Positions 1-12,186 of a DNA stretch of 64,000 nt are shown piece by piece. The stretch is from the NCBI GenBank assembly GCA_902552475.1, contig CACDJC010000001.1:1-64000 (forward strand), read 5' to 3'. The stretch is from an uncultured Pelagibacteraceae bacterium (GTDB lineage: Bacteria; Pseudomonadota; Alphaproteobacteria; Pelagibacterales; Pelagibacteraceae). The position numbers were made by a program, and so were the translations under genes. How positions within the stretch are numbered: position 1 is the first letter of the stretch; each line of letters starts with the position of its first letter. The notes under the pieces were generated by a model. It was not told where the DNA came from. It worked only from the letters and a program-made list of their open reading frames with translations, and made no database searches.

Positions 1-1124
<1,124 letters not shown>

Positions 1125-1127
1125 AAA

Positions 1128-2405
1128 ATGGAGTTTGAAAATACTTCAAAAACTTACTATTTAAATAAATTAACATATGTAAATTTAAGATGGATAGCAA
1201 TTATTGGTCAATTTATTACAATAAACTCAGTAAAATTTATTTTTGAATTTGAATTTAATTTTATTTTAGCAAATATAATAGTTTTTTTAGGAGCAGTCAG
1301 TAATTTATTTTTAATTTATTTTTTTAAAAAAATTCAATTATCAAATAAGGTTTCTTTTAATTTTCTTATTATAGATATTTTCCAATTAAGTTTTTTATTA
1401 TATTTAACAGGTGGAACAATTAATCCATTTTCAATTTTTTTGATAATTCCAAGTATTTTTGCATCAAACAGTTTAAATTTAAAAACAAATATTTTGCTAA
1501 TTATTTTAACAATTATTTCAATTATTTTTTTAGCATTTATTCATGAAGAACTTCCATCACCACTAAATGAATATATTTTTAATAAATATTATTATTATTC
1601 GCTACCGATAGCACTAATTGTAGCTTTACTTTTTTTAAGTTTTTTTGCAATTACATTTGGAAATGAGTCTAAAGTTAGAAAAGAAGCTCTAGATAAAATT
1701 CAAGAAGTTATATCAAAAGAACACGAATTAGTATCACTAGGAGGTCAAGCCGCAGCAGCGGCTCATTCTTTGGGAACCCCATTGTCAACAATAAAAATAA
1801 TTTCCCAAGATTTATTTGATCAATTTAAAGATAAAAAAGATGTTAAAAAAGATTTAGAACTTTTAGTTAGTCAAGTTGATAGATGCAATGAAATTTTAAA
1901 AAGATTAACCTTAAATCCAAATATTGAAGATGATTTTATAGATAAAGATTTAAGTTTATATGGGTATGTAAGAGAAATAGTAAACTCCTTTCAAGAAATT
2001 TCCGACAAGTCCTTTAATATTAATATTGAACAAAATTCTAATTCATTTGATATAAGAAAATCTATAGAAATAGTTTATGGCATAAGAAATTTTATTGGAA
2101 ATGCAAATAAATTCGCACGAAAAAATATTTATATATCTATAATTAGTGACAGTGAGATTTCTTATATTACCATCGAAGATGATGGTCCTGGTTTTTCAAA
2201 AGATGTATTTAATAAAATAGGTGAACCTTATATTAAATCATTAAACCCTAAAAATAATAAAAAATCTGGATTAGGTCTAGGTATTTTTATAGGAAAAACT
2301 TTATTAGAAAAAAATAGAGCAAAACTTTTATTTAGAAATTCTGAAACACGAGGCGGTGCAGAAATTAAAATAGAATGGTTAAATAAAAATTTAGTTGATA
2401 TTTAA
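1128..2405 (+). CDS. regB: Sensor histidine kinase, RegB/PrrB/ActS family
   Basis: Six or so N-terminal TM segments; H-box [23 protein letters not shown] typical of RegB; HATPase_c motifs DDGPGFS and [13 protein letters not shown]. Confidence 0.88.
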   Translation: MEFENTSKTYYLNKLTYVNLRWIAIIGQFITINSVKFIFEFEFNFILANIIVFLGAVSNLFLIYFFKKIQLSNKVSFNFLIIDIFQLSFLLYLTGGTINPFSIFLIIPSIFASNSLNLKTNILLIILTIISIIFLAFIHEELPSPLNEYIFNKYYYYSLPIALIVALLFLSFFAITFGNESKVRKEALDKIQEVISKEHELVSLGGQAAAAAHSLGTPLSTIKIISQDLFDQFKDKKDVKKDLELLVSQVDRCNEILKRLTLNPNIEDDFIDKDLSLYGYVREIVNSFQEISDKSFNINIEQNSNSFDIRKSIEIVYGIRNFIGNANKFARKNIYISIISDSEISYITIEDDGPGFSKDVFNKIGEPYIKSLNPKNNKKSGLGLGIFIGKTLLEKNRAKLLFRNSETRGGAEIKIEWLNKNLVDI

Positions 2406-4195
2406 TGAAGTTTTTTTTTATTTTCGAATAATCCACTTAACTGATCTATCATTACATCACCCAATTCTTGAACATCTGAAATTTTTATAGCCTTTTTATA
2501 ATATCTAGATACATCGTGACCAATACCAATTGCAAGAATTTCAATATCACTTTTATTTTCTATAAATTTAACAACTTTTTTTAGGTTTTTTTCTAAAAAA
2601 TCTCCAGAGTTTACTGATAGAGTAGAGTCATCAACTGGTGCACCATCAGAAATTACCATAAGAATTTTTCTTTCCTCTTTTCTTCTTCCAAGTCTGTTAA
2701 ATGCCCATGTTATAGCTTCTCCATCAATATTTTCTTTTAATAAACCTTCTTTAAGCATTAATCCCAAATTTTTTTTTGATTGTCTCCAATGTGTGTCTGC
2801 AGATTTGTAAATTATATGTCTTAAATCATTTAATCTTCCAGGATTTTTACTTTTACCAAGTCTGTTCCATTCCTCTCTACTTTTTCCACCTTTCCAATTC
2901 TTTGTTGTGAAACCAAGAATTTCAACTTTAACAGAACATCTCTCTAGTGTTCTAGACAGTATATCTGCGCAGATTGCTGCTATGGTAATTGGTCTTCCTC
3001 TCATAGATCCAGAATTGTCTATAAGTAAAGTTACAATTGTATCCTTAAAGTCTAAATCTTTTTCTTTTTTAAATGATAAGGAGTTATACGGATCAATTAT
3101 TATTCTTGGTAACTTTGAACTATCTAGTATTCCTTCTTCCAAATCAAAGTTCCACGCTCTATTTTGTTTGGCCATAAGTTGTCTTTGTAATTTATTTGCT
3201 AATTTTGTTATTAAATCTTGAAAACTTATAAGTTGTTGGTCTAAATTTTTTCTTAGTTTTAAAATTTCTTCAAAAGTTTCAAGGTTTTCCGCTTTAGCTA
3301 TTTCATCATATTCTGTAGTGAATATTTTATAATCTTTGTTAGTTTCAGATAAATTTTTTTGTTGCATTATATTTTCAGCATCATGATTTTCAGTATCCTG
3401 ATTTCCTAACTCATCATCTAATCTAAACTCATTAACATCATCCATTCCGTCTATTCCTTCATTAATATTTTCTTCTTCACTTTTTGATTCTGAGTTATCA
3501 TTTTGATTTTCTTCATTTTTATTTAAATTATTTTTATCTTTTTCATTTTCTAATTCTTCATCTGTATTTTCCTTGTTATCTTCATTTTCAAAAATTTCCA
3601 TATTTTGCAATAATTCTGAGAATTTTGCATTATAAAGCTCTTGATTTTCTAAATTTTTATTTAAGTAATTTAAATGTTTATCAAATGACTTTTGGAAATC
3701 TTCATTCCAAAATTTTAATATTTCTTTATTTTTTTCATTTAATTCTATTTTAAAAAATTTGTTCAGCATATAAATTTCAAATGCATCTGCAATATTTACA
3801 TCATTTTTTTTTGTGATTTTTTCATATTTTAAAGAATTTAATTTATTACTATAATTATCGTAAAAATTTTTTGAAATACCTTTTAACATTTTCGAACCAA
3901 GTATTTCATATCTGATTTTTTCAGAAGTTTTATATAAATTTTGACAAGTTGGTTTTCTGGGAATATTTTTCTCAAATATTTTGTTATTTGAAAACTTAAT
4001 TTTTAATGCCTCAGAATCTGTTTCAGCTCTTAATTTTTTAAATTGATTTTTATCATTGATATTTTCTAGTTCACCAATTTGAAAACCCTTTTCATCAAAT
4101 TTTTTAGTATTTATATTGTAATCATCTGAAATTACTTTAAACGTTGAGGTTAAAGCCTGTTTAAATTTTTCTTTGATATTATCTTCTTTGTTCAT
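2402..4195 (-). CDS. cobT: CobT-like cobaltochelatase subunit (VWA domain)
   Basis: Acidic central region; C-terminal VWA MIDAS motif [14 protein letters not shown]; next to CobS. Confidence 0.9.
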   Translation of the reverse strand: MNKEDNIKEKFKQALTSTFKVISDDYNINTKKFDEKGFQIGELENINDKNQFKKLRAETDSEALKIKFSNNKIFEKNIPRKPTCQNLYKTSEKIRYEILGSKMLKGISKNFYDNYSNKLNSLKYEKITKKNDVNIADAFEIYMLNKFFKIELNEKNKEILKFWNEDFQKSFDKHLNYLNKNLENQELYNAKFSELLQNMEIFENEDNKENTDEELENEKDKNNLNKNEENQNDNSESKSEEENINEGIDGMDDVNEFRLDDELGNQDTENHDAENIMQQKNLSETNKDYKIFTTEYDEIAKAENLETFEEILKLRKNLDQQLISFQDLITKLANKLQRQLMAKQNRAWNFDLEEGILDSSKLPRIIIDPYNSLSFKKEKDLDFKDTIVTLLIDNSGSMRGRPITIAAICADILSRTLERCSVKVEILGFTTKNWKGGKSREEWNRLGKSKNPGRLNDLRHIIYKSADTHWRQSKKNLGLMLKEGLLKENIDGEAITWAFNRLGRRKEERKILMVISDGAPVDDSTLSVNSGDFLEKNLKKVVKFIENKSDIEILAIGIGHDVSRYYKKAIKISDVQELGDVMIDQLSGLFENKKKLH

Positions 4196-5170
4196 TTATA
4201 TCTGAATATTTATCATTGACTCTGGTAAATCCTCACCCAAACATCTTTGATAATATTCAGCAATGGTATTTTTTTCAGACTCATCACATTTATTTAAAAA
4301 TGTTACTCTAAAGGCATAACCTATATCCTCAAAAATTTCTGAATTTTCAGCCCAGTGCAATACTGTTCTTGGACTCATCACTGTTGAAATATCACCCGTC
4401 ATGAAACCTTTTCTAGTTAATGATGCAACTTTTATCATGTTTGCAACTTTTTCTTTACCTTTGGCATTGTTTAAATTTTTGTTTTTAGCTAAAACTATTT
4501 CCATTTCTTTTTCATGAGCAAGATAATTAAGCGTTGTTACAATGTTCCATCTATCCATTTGGGCTTGATTGATTTGTTGTGTGCCTGTGTAAAGCCCAGT
4601 AGTATCACCTAACCCAACTGTATTAGAAGTTGCAAAAAGCCTAAAGTAATTGTCTGGTTTAATAACTTTGTTTTTTTCCAGCAAAGTTAATCCACCTTCC
4701 GCCTCAAGCACTTTTGTTAATAAAAAAGCAACATCTGGTCTCATAGCATCGTATTCGTCAAAAATTAAAGCAACAGGGTTTTGTATTGACCAAGGAAGAA
4801 TCCCTTCATGAAATTCTGTTATTTGCTTTCCATCTTTAATTACAATTGCATCCTTTCCAATTAAATCTATTCTACTAATGTGTGAATCCAAGTTTACTCT
4901 AACGCAAGGCCAATTTAATCTTGCAGCAACTTGAGTTATATGAGTTGATTTTCCTGTTCCATGATAGCCAGCGATTAATGCTCTCTTATTAAATTTAAAA
5001 CCTGCAAGAATTGCTAAAGTGGTATCTTTATCAAATTTATAGTGTTTATCTATTTCAGGAACTAATTCACTTTTTTTTGAAAAAGCTTCGATTTCCATAT
5101 TACTATCAAAACCGAAAGTTTGTTTTACTGATAATTTTATATCTGGTTTAATATTTAAATTAGCTGTCAA
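4196..5170 (-). CDS. cobS: CobS-like cobaltochelatase AAA+ ATPase
   Basis: Walker [20 protein letters not shown], Walker [10 protein letters not shown]; adjacent to cobT. Confidence 0.92.
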   Translation of the reverse strand: MTANLNIKPDIKLSVKQTFGFDSNMEIEAFSKKSELVPEIDKHYKFDKDTTLAILAGFKFNKRALIAGYHGTGKSTHITQVAARLNWPCVRVNLDSHISRIDLIGKDAIVIKDGKQITEFHEGILPWSIQNPVALIFDEYDAMRPDVAFLLTKVLEAEGGLTLLEKNKVIKPDNYFRLFATSNTVGLGDTTGLYTGTQQINQAQMDRWNIVTTLNYLAHEKEMEIVLAKNKNLNNAKGKEKVANMIKVASLTRKGFMTGDISTVMSPRTVLHWAENSEIFEDIGYAFRVTFLNKCDESEKNTIAEYYQRCLGEDLPESMINIQI

Positions 5171-5687
5171 TTTTTTTCCTATATGTATTTTTAAGTTGAG
5201 TATAAGCTAAAGTTATAACTTTTAGTTTATCTTCAAATTTTTTATTCCCAGCATTCATATCAGGGTGAAATTTTTTGACAAGCTTTTTGAACTTTTCTTG
5301 AATTTTTTTCCAATCTAAGCCAACAGATATTCCCAATATATCAAAAGCTTTAATATCATTATTATTAAATTTAAATTTATTCATATTGTTAAAGTCATTA
5401 TTAAACTTAATTTTATCCATTTCGTCTTTAAGAGTATTACTCCACAAAACTTTAAAAAAATTATCTGATGAGCCAAAACTTTGTGTTGGTTTATGCCAAG
5501 TCATATCAGATCTTAAAAATTCAATTATTTGATTATTATCCATACCAGAAAAATAATTCCAGTTTTTATTAAACTCTTTTACATGTTCTAGGCATAATAA
5601 TCTAAAATTTTTACTATTATCGCGTTCTTTTGGTGCTTTATATAGACCCTCTTCAGAACAATTATTCCAATCACAAATATTTTTCAT
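5160..5687 (-). CDS. J-domain (DnaJ-like) protein with N-terminal Cys-rich segment
   Basis: C-terminal J domain [32 protein letters not shown] with HPD; overlaps cobS start by 11 nt. Confidence 0.87.
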   Translation of the reverse strand: MKNICDWNNCSEEGLYKAPKERDNSKNFRLLCLEHVKEFNKNWNYFSGMDNNQIIEFLRSDMTWHKPTQSFGSSDNFFKVLWSNTLKDEMDKIKFNNDFNNMNKFKFNNNDIKAFDILGISVGLDWKKIQEKFKKLVKKFHPDMNAGNKKFEDKLKVITLAYTQLKNTYRKKIDS

Positions 5688-5707
5688 GTTATATAATAAT
5701 TTATAAT

Positions 5708-5968
5708 ATGAATATAAATCAATTATCTGAAATTATAAAAAAAAAACTTTCAGTTTATGAATTTATTAAAAGAGTTAATATTGAAGATAAATCATTTCTT
5801 CATAAAAACCATAAAACTAATGAAAAAGGAAAATTTCATATTAAATTAAAAATAGAATCAGAAAAACTTAAAAATAAAAATAAATTAGATTCAAATAGAT
5901 TTGTATATAAAATTTTGCAGGCTGAATTAAAAAACCATATTCATTCATTACAAATAGAACTTCACTAG
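5708..5968 (+). CDS. bolA: BolA family protein
   Basis: MNINQLSEIIKKKL...HKNHKTNEKGKFHIKLKIESEKLKNKNKLDSNRFVYKILQAELKNHIHSLQIEL; start set at 5708, not 5630 (track start lies inside the divergent DnaJ gene). Confidence 0.87.
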   Translation: MNINQLSEIIKKKLSVYEFIKRVNIEDKSFLHKNHKTNEKGKFHIKLKIESEKLKNKNKLDSNRFVYKILQAELKNHIHSLQIELH

Positions 5969-7062
5969 TTTTTATATAGATATTTTTTTAATTTCGCATG
6001 CGATATTTGAAAATCAGTTTTAATTTTTCCAATATCTTTAATTAAAATTAAATTAATTTTTTCTGTATTGTTTTTTTTATCTGTTCTCATAAATTTTATA
6101 ATTTTACTAATATCTCTTTTTTTAAAAAGTTTTTCTAATTTAGATATTATATTAATTTTATTTATGTGATCATCTATCATTTTGTATTTATTTTTTGATA
6201 ATAAATTATAATCATGGCTAAATTTAATTGCATTTTTTATACCAAGTATAACTGCCTCACCATGGTTAAGTTTTTTTGAGAAATTTAATGTAGACTCATA
6301 TGCATGAGCAAATGTATGTCCTAGATTTAAAACTTTTCTTAAATTTTTTTCTTTTTCATCTTTTTCAACAATTCTTTTTTTTAACTTACAGCTATTTATT
6401 ATAGCTTTTTGAATAAAAGGTGATTTTAATTTTAATATTTTATAAATATTTTTATTTAAAAAATTAAAATTTTTGTAGTTATCTATTAAGCTACTTTTAA
6501 AAATTTCAGCATAACCGCATATAATTTCTCTTTGTGGCAAAGAAGTCAAAAGACTGGTATCAGAAATTACCAAGTCTGGTTGATAAAAACTACCTATTAA
6601 ATTTTTACCAAATTGATTATTGATTCCTGTTTTGCCCCCTATAGAAGAGTCTACTTGAGCTAAAAGTGTTGATGGAATATTAATGAATTTTATTCCTCTT
6701 TTATAAGTGCTTGAAGCGAAACCCACAACATCTCCTACAATTCCTCCTCCAAAAGAAATTAGACAATCTTCTCTATTAAATCTATTTTTTAATAATATTT
6801 TATGTATTTTATCTACATTTTTATAATTTTTATTTTTTTCGCTGGCATTAAATTTATGAATTAATAGTTTTTTTAATTTTAATTTTTTTAATAAGTTTAA
6901 TTTAAATTTTTTTGGAATATTTTTATCAACTACAACAAGACATTTTTCAAATGACATTTTTTGATTAGAGAAAATACTTGAAATATTTTTAATAATATTA
7001 GGTCCAATTAATATTAAATATTTTTTTGTTTTTGTTTTTACTTTTATTTTATTTATAATCAT
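5965..7062 (-). CDS. aroB: 3-dehydroquinate synthase
   Basis: SFGGGIVGDVVGFASSTYKRGIKFINIPSTLLAQVDSSIGGKTGIN; NLGHTFAHAYES. Confidence 0.96.
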   Translation of the reverse strand: MIINKIKVKTKTKKYLILIGPNIIKNISSIFSNQKMSFEKCLVVVDKNIPKKFKLNLLKKLKLKKLLIHKFNASEKNKNYKNVDKIHKILLKNRFNREDCLISFGGGIVGDVVGFASSTYKRGIKFINIPSTLLAQVDSSIGGKTGINNQFGKNLIGSFYQPDLVISDTSLLTSLPQREIICGYAEIFKSSLIDNYKNFNFLNKNIYKILKLKSPFIQKAIINSCKLKKRIVEKDEKEKNLRKVLNLGHTFAHAYESTLNFSKKLNHGEAVILGIKNAIKFSHDYNLLSKNKYKMIDDHINKINIISKLEKLFKKRDISKIIKFMRTDKKNNTEKINLILIKDIGKIKTDFQISHAKLKKYLYKN

Positions 7063-7561
7063 AAAGTTTAATTATTCTTTCTACAATTTGATCTTTATTT
7101 AATTTATCACAATTTATTTTATAGTCAGACAAATTGTAAATTTTTGATCTTTTAATAATTAATTTATTTAACTCAAAATAATTTAGTTTCATCGCCAGAG
7201 GTCTTTTTTTACTACCAATTATTCTTTTTATTAAAATCTCATTTTTCCAATTTAACCAAAAGGTTGTACAGTTTTTAAAACATTGTTTTCTAATTGTGTC
7301 ATTAATATATCCGCCACCTCCTAACGAAACTATTTTGTTTTTCAACCTAAGATAATTGATTGATATATTTTTTTCGATTTCTCTAAAATGGCTCTCTCCC
7401 TTTTTTTTAAATATATCTGAAATAGTATTATTTTCACTTTCTTCGATTTTTTTATCTATATCAATAAAATCTAAATTTAATTTTTTAGATATTTTTTTTC
7501 CGATCAATGATTTACCAGAACCCATCATTCCAACTAATACAATGTTTTTTTTAGATTTCAT
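7049..7561 (-). CDS. aroK: Shikimate kinase
   Basis: P-loop VLVGMMGSGKSLIGKKI, DIDKKIEE, SLGGGGYI; coupled to aroB. Confidence 0.94.
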   Translation of the reverse strand: MKSKKNIVLVGMMGSGKSLIGKKISKKLNLDFIDIDKKIEESENNTISDIFKKKGESHFREIEKNISINYLRLKNKIVSLGGGGYINDTIRKQCFKNCTTFWLNWKNEILIKRIIGSKKRPLAMKLNYFELNKLIIKRSKIYNLSDYKINCDKLNKDQIVERIIKLYDYK

Positions 7562-7617
7562 GAATTTCTATATTGAAAAAACACAAATATGTCTTATTTT
7601 GAAATTATTTAACGTAT

Positions 7618-7803
7618 ATGCAATTTACAAAAAATACAAGTAAAGGCAAACCTTTTGGTTCTGGAAAGATATTAATTAAACTTATTGCAGTTATTATTAT
7701 CCTTTTTGTAGGAATAATTATAATTGATAGAATTGACTTACCTGCCCCTGTTAAAAAATTTGAAAAAGTAATATCTAATGAAAATTTCAAAACTATTAAA
7801 TAG
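7618..7803 (+). CDS. Small single-TM hypothetical protein (61 aa)
   Basis: Single hydrophobic segment LIKLIAVIIILFVGIIIIDRI; overlaps the start of the downstream secreted protein by 26 nt. Confidence 0.55.
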   Translation: MQFTKNTSKGKPFGSGKILIKLIAVIIILFVGIIIIDRIDLPAPVKKFEKVISNENFKTIK

Positions 7804-9520
7804 ATTTTGCTTTGTTTTAGTTGTTTCACTTTTTTTATTTCAGACAGCTTTTGCTGAAGAAAAAGTTGAAAATATTTGGAGAACAATTGAAACAAAAGAA
7901 ATTAAAAATAAAAATAATAAAAAAGATAATGATTCAAATGATGAAAAAATTATTCAAGGCGTTAAGACTAAATTAACAGATGAAAATATAGTTATTAATA
8001 ATAATATTGATAAATCACAAGAATTATTAGCGGGCTTATTTGATCCTTCAGATAATGAGCTAAAATTAAATATGTGGTCTAACAGCAATGGAAAAGAAAT
8101 TAAAAGTTTATTAAATAAAATTAATTCAAAAGATCTATCCAATTTATCTGAAAAGATTATGGATATAGTTTTATTAACAAATTCATATTTGCCCAAAAAT
8201 GATATTACTTCTGAAGAATTTCAAAATTTTACAATCGAATATTTAATAAAAAAAAAAGATTACGATTTAATAAAAAAATTTATTATAAAAAATCCCAATA
8301 TATTAAGTAAAGAAAAACTAATTAGGTTAATAGCTGATCATCATTTATCTAATTCTGAAATAGAAAAATCTTGTGATGTTTTTAATAATATTGACTTAGT
8401 AAGTGATGAATATTTAACATATTTTAAAATTTATTGCTTAATCAGTCAAAATAAAAAAGAACAAGCTCAACTTTTATTTGATCTTAAATCAGAGATGGAA
8501 ATGATGGATGAGTTTTTTACAAAAAAATTTCAAGTCCTAATGGGATATGAAGAAAATAATTTTATAGTTTCAGATAAAAATATACTTTATTTTCATCTTT
8601 CTCATAAAACAGATGAAAATTTTATTTACCTTCCGCAAGTAGATTCACCAGAATTTATTTGGAAATACTTTTCTACCTCAAATTTATTAAAAAATTTAAA
8701 TTCTTTTGAACTAGAAGATATCACACAGATTAAATTTGTGGAAAAAGCAACAAGTGAAGAAATTTTTAACGACAAGGAATTATTAAATTTATATAAAAAA
8801 TTTCAATTTGATATTGATCAATTGTTAAATGCTAAAAAAGCATATAAATTATTGCCTGGATATGAAGGAAGAGCACTTTTGTATCAAAGACTTCTTTTAA
8901 CAGAAGACATAGATAATAAGCTTAGCTTGTCTTTAAAATTAAAAAATTCTTTCGATAATGAAAGTTTATCAAAAGCATTTGATGAGGAATTATCTTATAT
9001 ATTAAAAAAAATAGATGAAAGAGAAATTCCTTTAAACTATTCAACATTCTATTCGGAAAATAAAGAATTTAAAAAAAATAAAAAACCTAAAATTAAATTT
9101 AACAATAAAATTCTTCATCAATCAAAAATTTTAAATTATTTTCTAAATAAAACTAGCCTTCAAAAAACTGAAAAAATAGTTAATGATTATTTAAAAAAAA
9201 TTAAAAAGGATAAAAAATATTCATTTTCTTCAAAAGATATTTTAATGCTGGAGTCTTTAAAGTCAGATGGAATTAAAATATCAGAGGAAAATGCTGAATT
9301 ATATGATTACAAATCACGAATATCTCCCGAAGTTAAATCTATGATAGAAAATGAAGAAACAGGTTTAGTTTTGTTAAAAATTGTTGAAATTATTGGTGAA
9401 GCAGAGATTGAAAATTTAGATACAGACTCTTTATTCCATATTGTTGAAATAATGACTGAATTAAAAGTGATTAATCTTAGAAATCAAATACTATTAAAAA
9501 TTCTTCCTTTAAAAGTTTAA
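7778..9520 (+). CDS. Secreted/periplasmic hypothetical protein (580 aa)
   Basis: Long ORF; signal peptide MKISKLLNRFCFVLVVSLFLFQTAFA-EE; helical, Lys/Glu-rich; no family recognised. Confidence 0.85.
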   Translation: MKISKLLNRFCFVLVVSLFLFQTAFAEEKVENIWRTIETKEIKNKNNKKDNDSNDEKIIQGVKTKLTDENIVINNNIDKSQELLAGLFDPSDNELKLNMWSNSNGKEIKSLLNKINSKDLSNLSEKIMDIVLLTNSYLPKNDITSEEFQNFTIEYLIKKKDYDLIKKFIIKNPNILSKEKLIRLIADHHLSNSEIEKSCDVFNNIDLVSDEYLTYFKIYCLISQNKKEQAQLLFDLKSEMEMMDEFFTKKFQVLMGYEENNFIVSDKNILYFHLSHKTDENFIYLPQVDSPEFIWKYFSTSNLLKNLNSFELEDITQIKFVEKATSEEIFNDKELLNLYKKFQFDIDQLLNAKKAYKLLPGYEGRALLYQRLLLTEDIDNKLSLSLKLKNSFDNESLSKAFDEELSYILKKIDEREIPLNYSTFYSENKEFKKNKKPKIKFNNKILHQSKILNYFLNKTSLQKTEKIVNDYLKKIKKDKKYSFSSKDILMLESLKSDGIKISEENAELYDYKSRISPEVKSMIENEETGLVLLKIVEIIGEAEIENLDTDSLFHIVEIMTELKVINLRNQILLKILPLKV

Positions 9521-9540
9521 ATAATATAATAAAATTAATC

Positions 9541-10065
9541 ATGACAATAAGAAAAATTTTAACTGAGCCTAACAAAATTTTAAGACAAGTGTCTAAGACA
9601 GTTGAATTTGTTGGAAAAGAAGAACAAAGACTTATGGATGATATGTTAGAAACAATGTATCATGCTAATGGTATAGGCTTGGCAGCTATTCAAATAGGAA
9701 TACCAAAAAGAATTATTGTTTTAGATATTTCAAAAAATAAAGAAAAAAAAAATCCAATGTATTTTGTTAATCCTGTAATCAATAGCAAAGATTCTGAAAG
9801 CTCAACATACGAAGAAGGATGTCTTTCTGTCCCAAATTATTTTGCAGAAGTAGATAGACCCAAAAAGTGTAAAATACAATATTTAGATTATAATGGAAAA
9901 AAACAAATTCTAGAAACAGATGGATTGCTTGCAACTTGTATTCAACATGAAATGGATCATCTCGAGGGAATTTTATTTATTGATTACTTATCAAAACTAA
10001 AAAAAACAATGATTGTAAAAAAACTTTCTAAACAAAAAGAAAAACCAGATAGAATTATTGTTTAA
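9541..10065 (+). CDS. def: Peptide deformylase
   Basis: GIGLAAIQIG, EEGCLSVP, QHEMDHLEG motifs. Confidence 0.97.
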   Translation: MTIRKILTEPNKILRQVSKTVEFVGKEEQRLMDDMLETMYHANGIGLAAIQIGIPKRIIVLDISKNKEKKNPMYFVNPVINSKDSESSTYEEGCLSVPNYFAEVDRPKKCKIQYLDYNGKKQILETDGLLATCIQHEMDHLEGILFIDYLSKLKKTMIVKKLSKQKEKPDRIIV

Positions 10066-10068
10066 CTT

Positions 10069-10992
10069 ATGAATAAAAAAATAGTATTCATGGGTACACC
10101 AAGTATTTCAGGTCATATATTAAAATCGCTTTATCAAAATGGTTACAATATAGAACTTGTATATACTCAACCTCCTGTTGCCTCTAATAGAGGGCAAAAA
10201 GTTAACAAATCTTCAGTTCATTTAATTTCAGAAACACTAAATTTATCAGTAAGAACACCAATTTCATTGGATAATAAAGATGAAATAAATTTTCTTAAAA
10301 ATAAAGATATAAGTTTAGGTATTGTAGTTGCATACGGACAAATTTTAAAAAAGGATTTTCTTAATATCCCAAAATATGGTTGGATCAATATACATTATTC
10401 ACTTCTGCCAAAGTTTAGAGGAGCCGCTCCTATACAAAGAGCAATTATGGAAAATGAAACTTTAACAGGAATTTCTATTATGAAAATAAATGAAAGTTTA
10501 GATGCCGGACCAATTTGTAATCAATATCAATTAAATATATTAAAAAATGAAAATAGTGAAGATTTATCAATTAGATTATCTGATTTAGCATCAAAAAAAA
10601 TTTTAGAAAATATTGATAATATTTTTGAAGGTAGGGCAGTTTTTAAAGATCAGGATCATAGCAAATCCACATATGCAAAAAAGATTAAAAAAGAAGAGGG
10701 AAAAATTAATTGGAAAGATAGTAATGAAAAAATTATAGGAAAAATAAATGGTTTATATCCTTACCCAGGAAGCTGGTTTATGTTTAAAGGAGAAAGATAT
10801 AAGGTTTTAAGAGCAGAAATATCAAATTTGAAAGGAAAACCAGGGGAAGTTTTGTCACAAAATTTAGATGTAGGTTGTGGAAATAACTCAATCAAAATAA
10901 TTGAAATTCAAAGACAGGGAAAAAAAGTACAAAAATTTAAAGAATTTTTACTTGGAAATCCAATAAAGAACGGATCAAATCTAAATTCATAA
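10069..10992 (+). CDS. fmt: Methionyl-tRNA formyltransferase
   Basis: MGTPSISGHIL, NIHYSLLPKFRGAAPIQRAI; follows def. Confidence 0.97.
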   Translation: MNKKIVFMGTPSISGHILKSLYQNGYNIELVYTQPPVASNRGQKVNKSSVHLISETLNLSVRTPISLDNKDEINFLKNKDISLGIVVAYGQILKKDFLNIPKYGWINIHYSLLPKFRGAAPIQRAIMENETLTGISIMKINESLDAGPICNQYQLNILKNENSEDLSIRLSDLASKKILENIDNIFEGRAVFKDQDHSKSTYAKKIKKEEGKINWKDSNEKIIGKINGLYPYPGSWFMFKGERYKVLRAEISNLKGKPGEVLSQNLDVGCGNNSIKIIEIQRQGKKVQKFKEFLLGNPIKNGSNLNS

Positions 10993-11733
10993 ATGTTTCG
11001 ATATCAAATCTTAATCGAATATTTAGGAACTTCATTTGTGGGTTGGCAAGTTCAAAAAAAAGGAATTTCTGTTCAAAAGGTAATTCAATCAGTTTCGTCA
11101 AAGTTATTAAAACAAAAAATTATATTTTATGGATCTGGTAGAACAGATGCAGGAGTTCATGCACTTGAACAATCAGCTCACTTTGATTTAAAAAATAAAA
11201 TTCAAAATATTGAAAAATTTATAAAATCCTTAAATTATTTTTTAAATCCAAAAAAAATTTCAGTAATTAGCATCAAAAAAAAAAATCTAACCTTCCATGC
11301 AAGATTTTCTGCAAAAGAGAGATCTTATATTTATTTAATACAAAATAGAATATCACCTTCAATAATAAATAAAAATAAAGAATGGCATATAAGGAAAAAA
11401 CTAGATTTAGATTTAATGAAAAAAGGATGTAAAAAATTAATTGGTACTCATGATTTTTCTACTTTTAGAGCTTCTAATTGTAATGCAAATTCACCAATCA
11501 GAACATTAAATAAAGTATTTGTAAAAAAATCAAAAACTCAAATTAAATTTAATTTTAAATCAAGATCATTTTTAAAAAATCAAGTTAGATCTATGGTTGG
11601 ATGTTTGAAATTTTTAGGTGAAAAAAAGTGGACTCTTAAAAAATTTGAAAAAGTTATGAAATCAAAAAATAGAAAAAATTGTGCACCACCTGCACCAGCT
11701 CATGGTTTATATTTAGAAAAAGTTACTTACTAA
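10993..11733 (+). CDS. truA: tRNA pseudouridine(38-40) synthase
   Basis: YLGTSFVGWQVQ, GSGRTDAGVHALEQ. Confidence 0.96.
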   Translation: MFRYQILIEYLGTSFVGWQVQKKGISVQKVIQSVSSKLLKQKIIFYGSGRTDAGVHALEQSAHFDLKNKIQNIEKFIKSLNYFLNPKKISVISIKKKNLTFHARFSAKERSYIYLIQNRISPSIINKNKEWHIRKKLDLDLMKKGCKKLIGTHDFSTFRASNCNANSPIRTLNKVFVKKSKTQIKFNFKSRSFLKNQVRSMVGCLKFLGEKKWTLKKFEKVMKSKNRKNCAPPAPAHGLYLEKVTY

Positions 11734-12181
11734 TTTTTTGTTTTTTTTTTATTCTCCATCTAGAACCTTCTCTTACAATGTAACCACAACAATTATTACT
11801 TCTGCATTTACATGGAAAATCTTTATAATCTTTATCAAAACTGAAACCATAATCATAGGATAGTTCGTCACCTTTTTTTATATCTTTAATTGAACTAATC
11901 CAAAGTTTTAAACCTTGTCCCCTAACCTCACAATTTGGGTTACATGAATGATTTATCAGTCTTGCTGTATTGTATTTAAAATCACCATCAAGATCATATC
12001 TATTATTTAAATTGTATAAATATATTGCTTTATCATTATCAAATTTAGGATTTTCATCTGTTTGTTTTTTTGTAATTATTTTACCAATATAATTAATTAT
12101 TTTAGTTCCACGTTTTATATCTTTGTTTGCAAAAAGACCTTTTTTATTAATTTTAGAGAAACCTTCTTTGTATAATTTCAT
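11723..12181 (-). CDS. SET-domain protein (putative protein-lysine methyltransferase) with post-SET-like Cys cluster
   Basis: KGLFANKDIKRGTKIINYIG, RLINHSCNPNCEVRG, ELSYDYGFSF, CKCRSNNCCGYI. Confidence 0.88.
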   Translation of the reverse strand: MKLYKEGFSKINKKGLFANKDIKRGTKIINYIGKIITKKQTDENPKFDNDKAIYLYNLNNRYDLDGDFKYNTARLINHSCNPNCEVRGQGLKLWISSIKDIKKGDELSYDYGFSFDKDYKDFPCKCRSNNCCGYIVREGSRWRIKKKQKISK

Positions 12182-12186
12182 GAAAT

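Noticed and set aside
5630-5707. N-terminal extension of BolA in the ORF track
   Set aside because: It would overlap the divergent J-domain gene start; BolA homology begins at the 5708 ATG.
7605-7895. 96-aa minus-strand ORF opposite the small TM ORF
   Set aside because: Overlaps the better supported + strand genes; no motifs.
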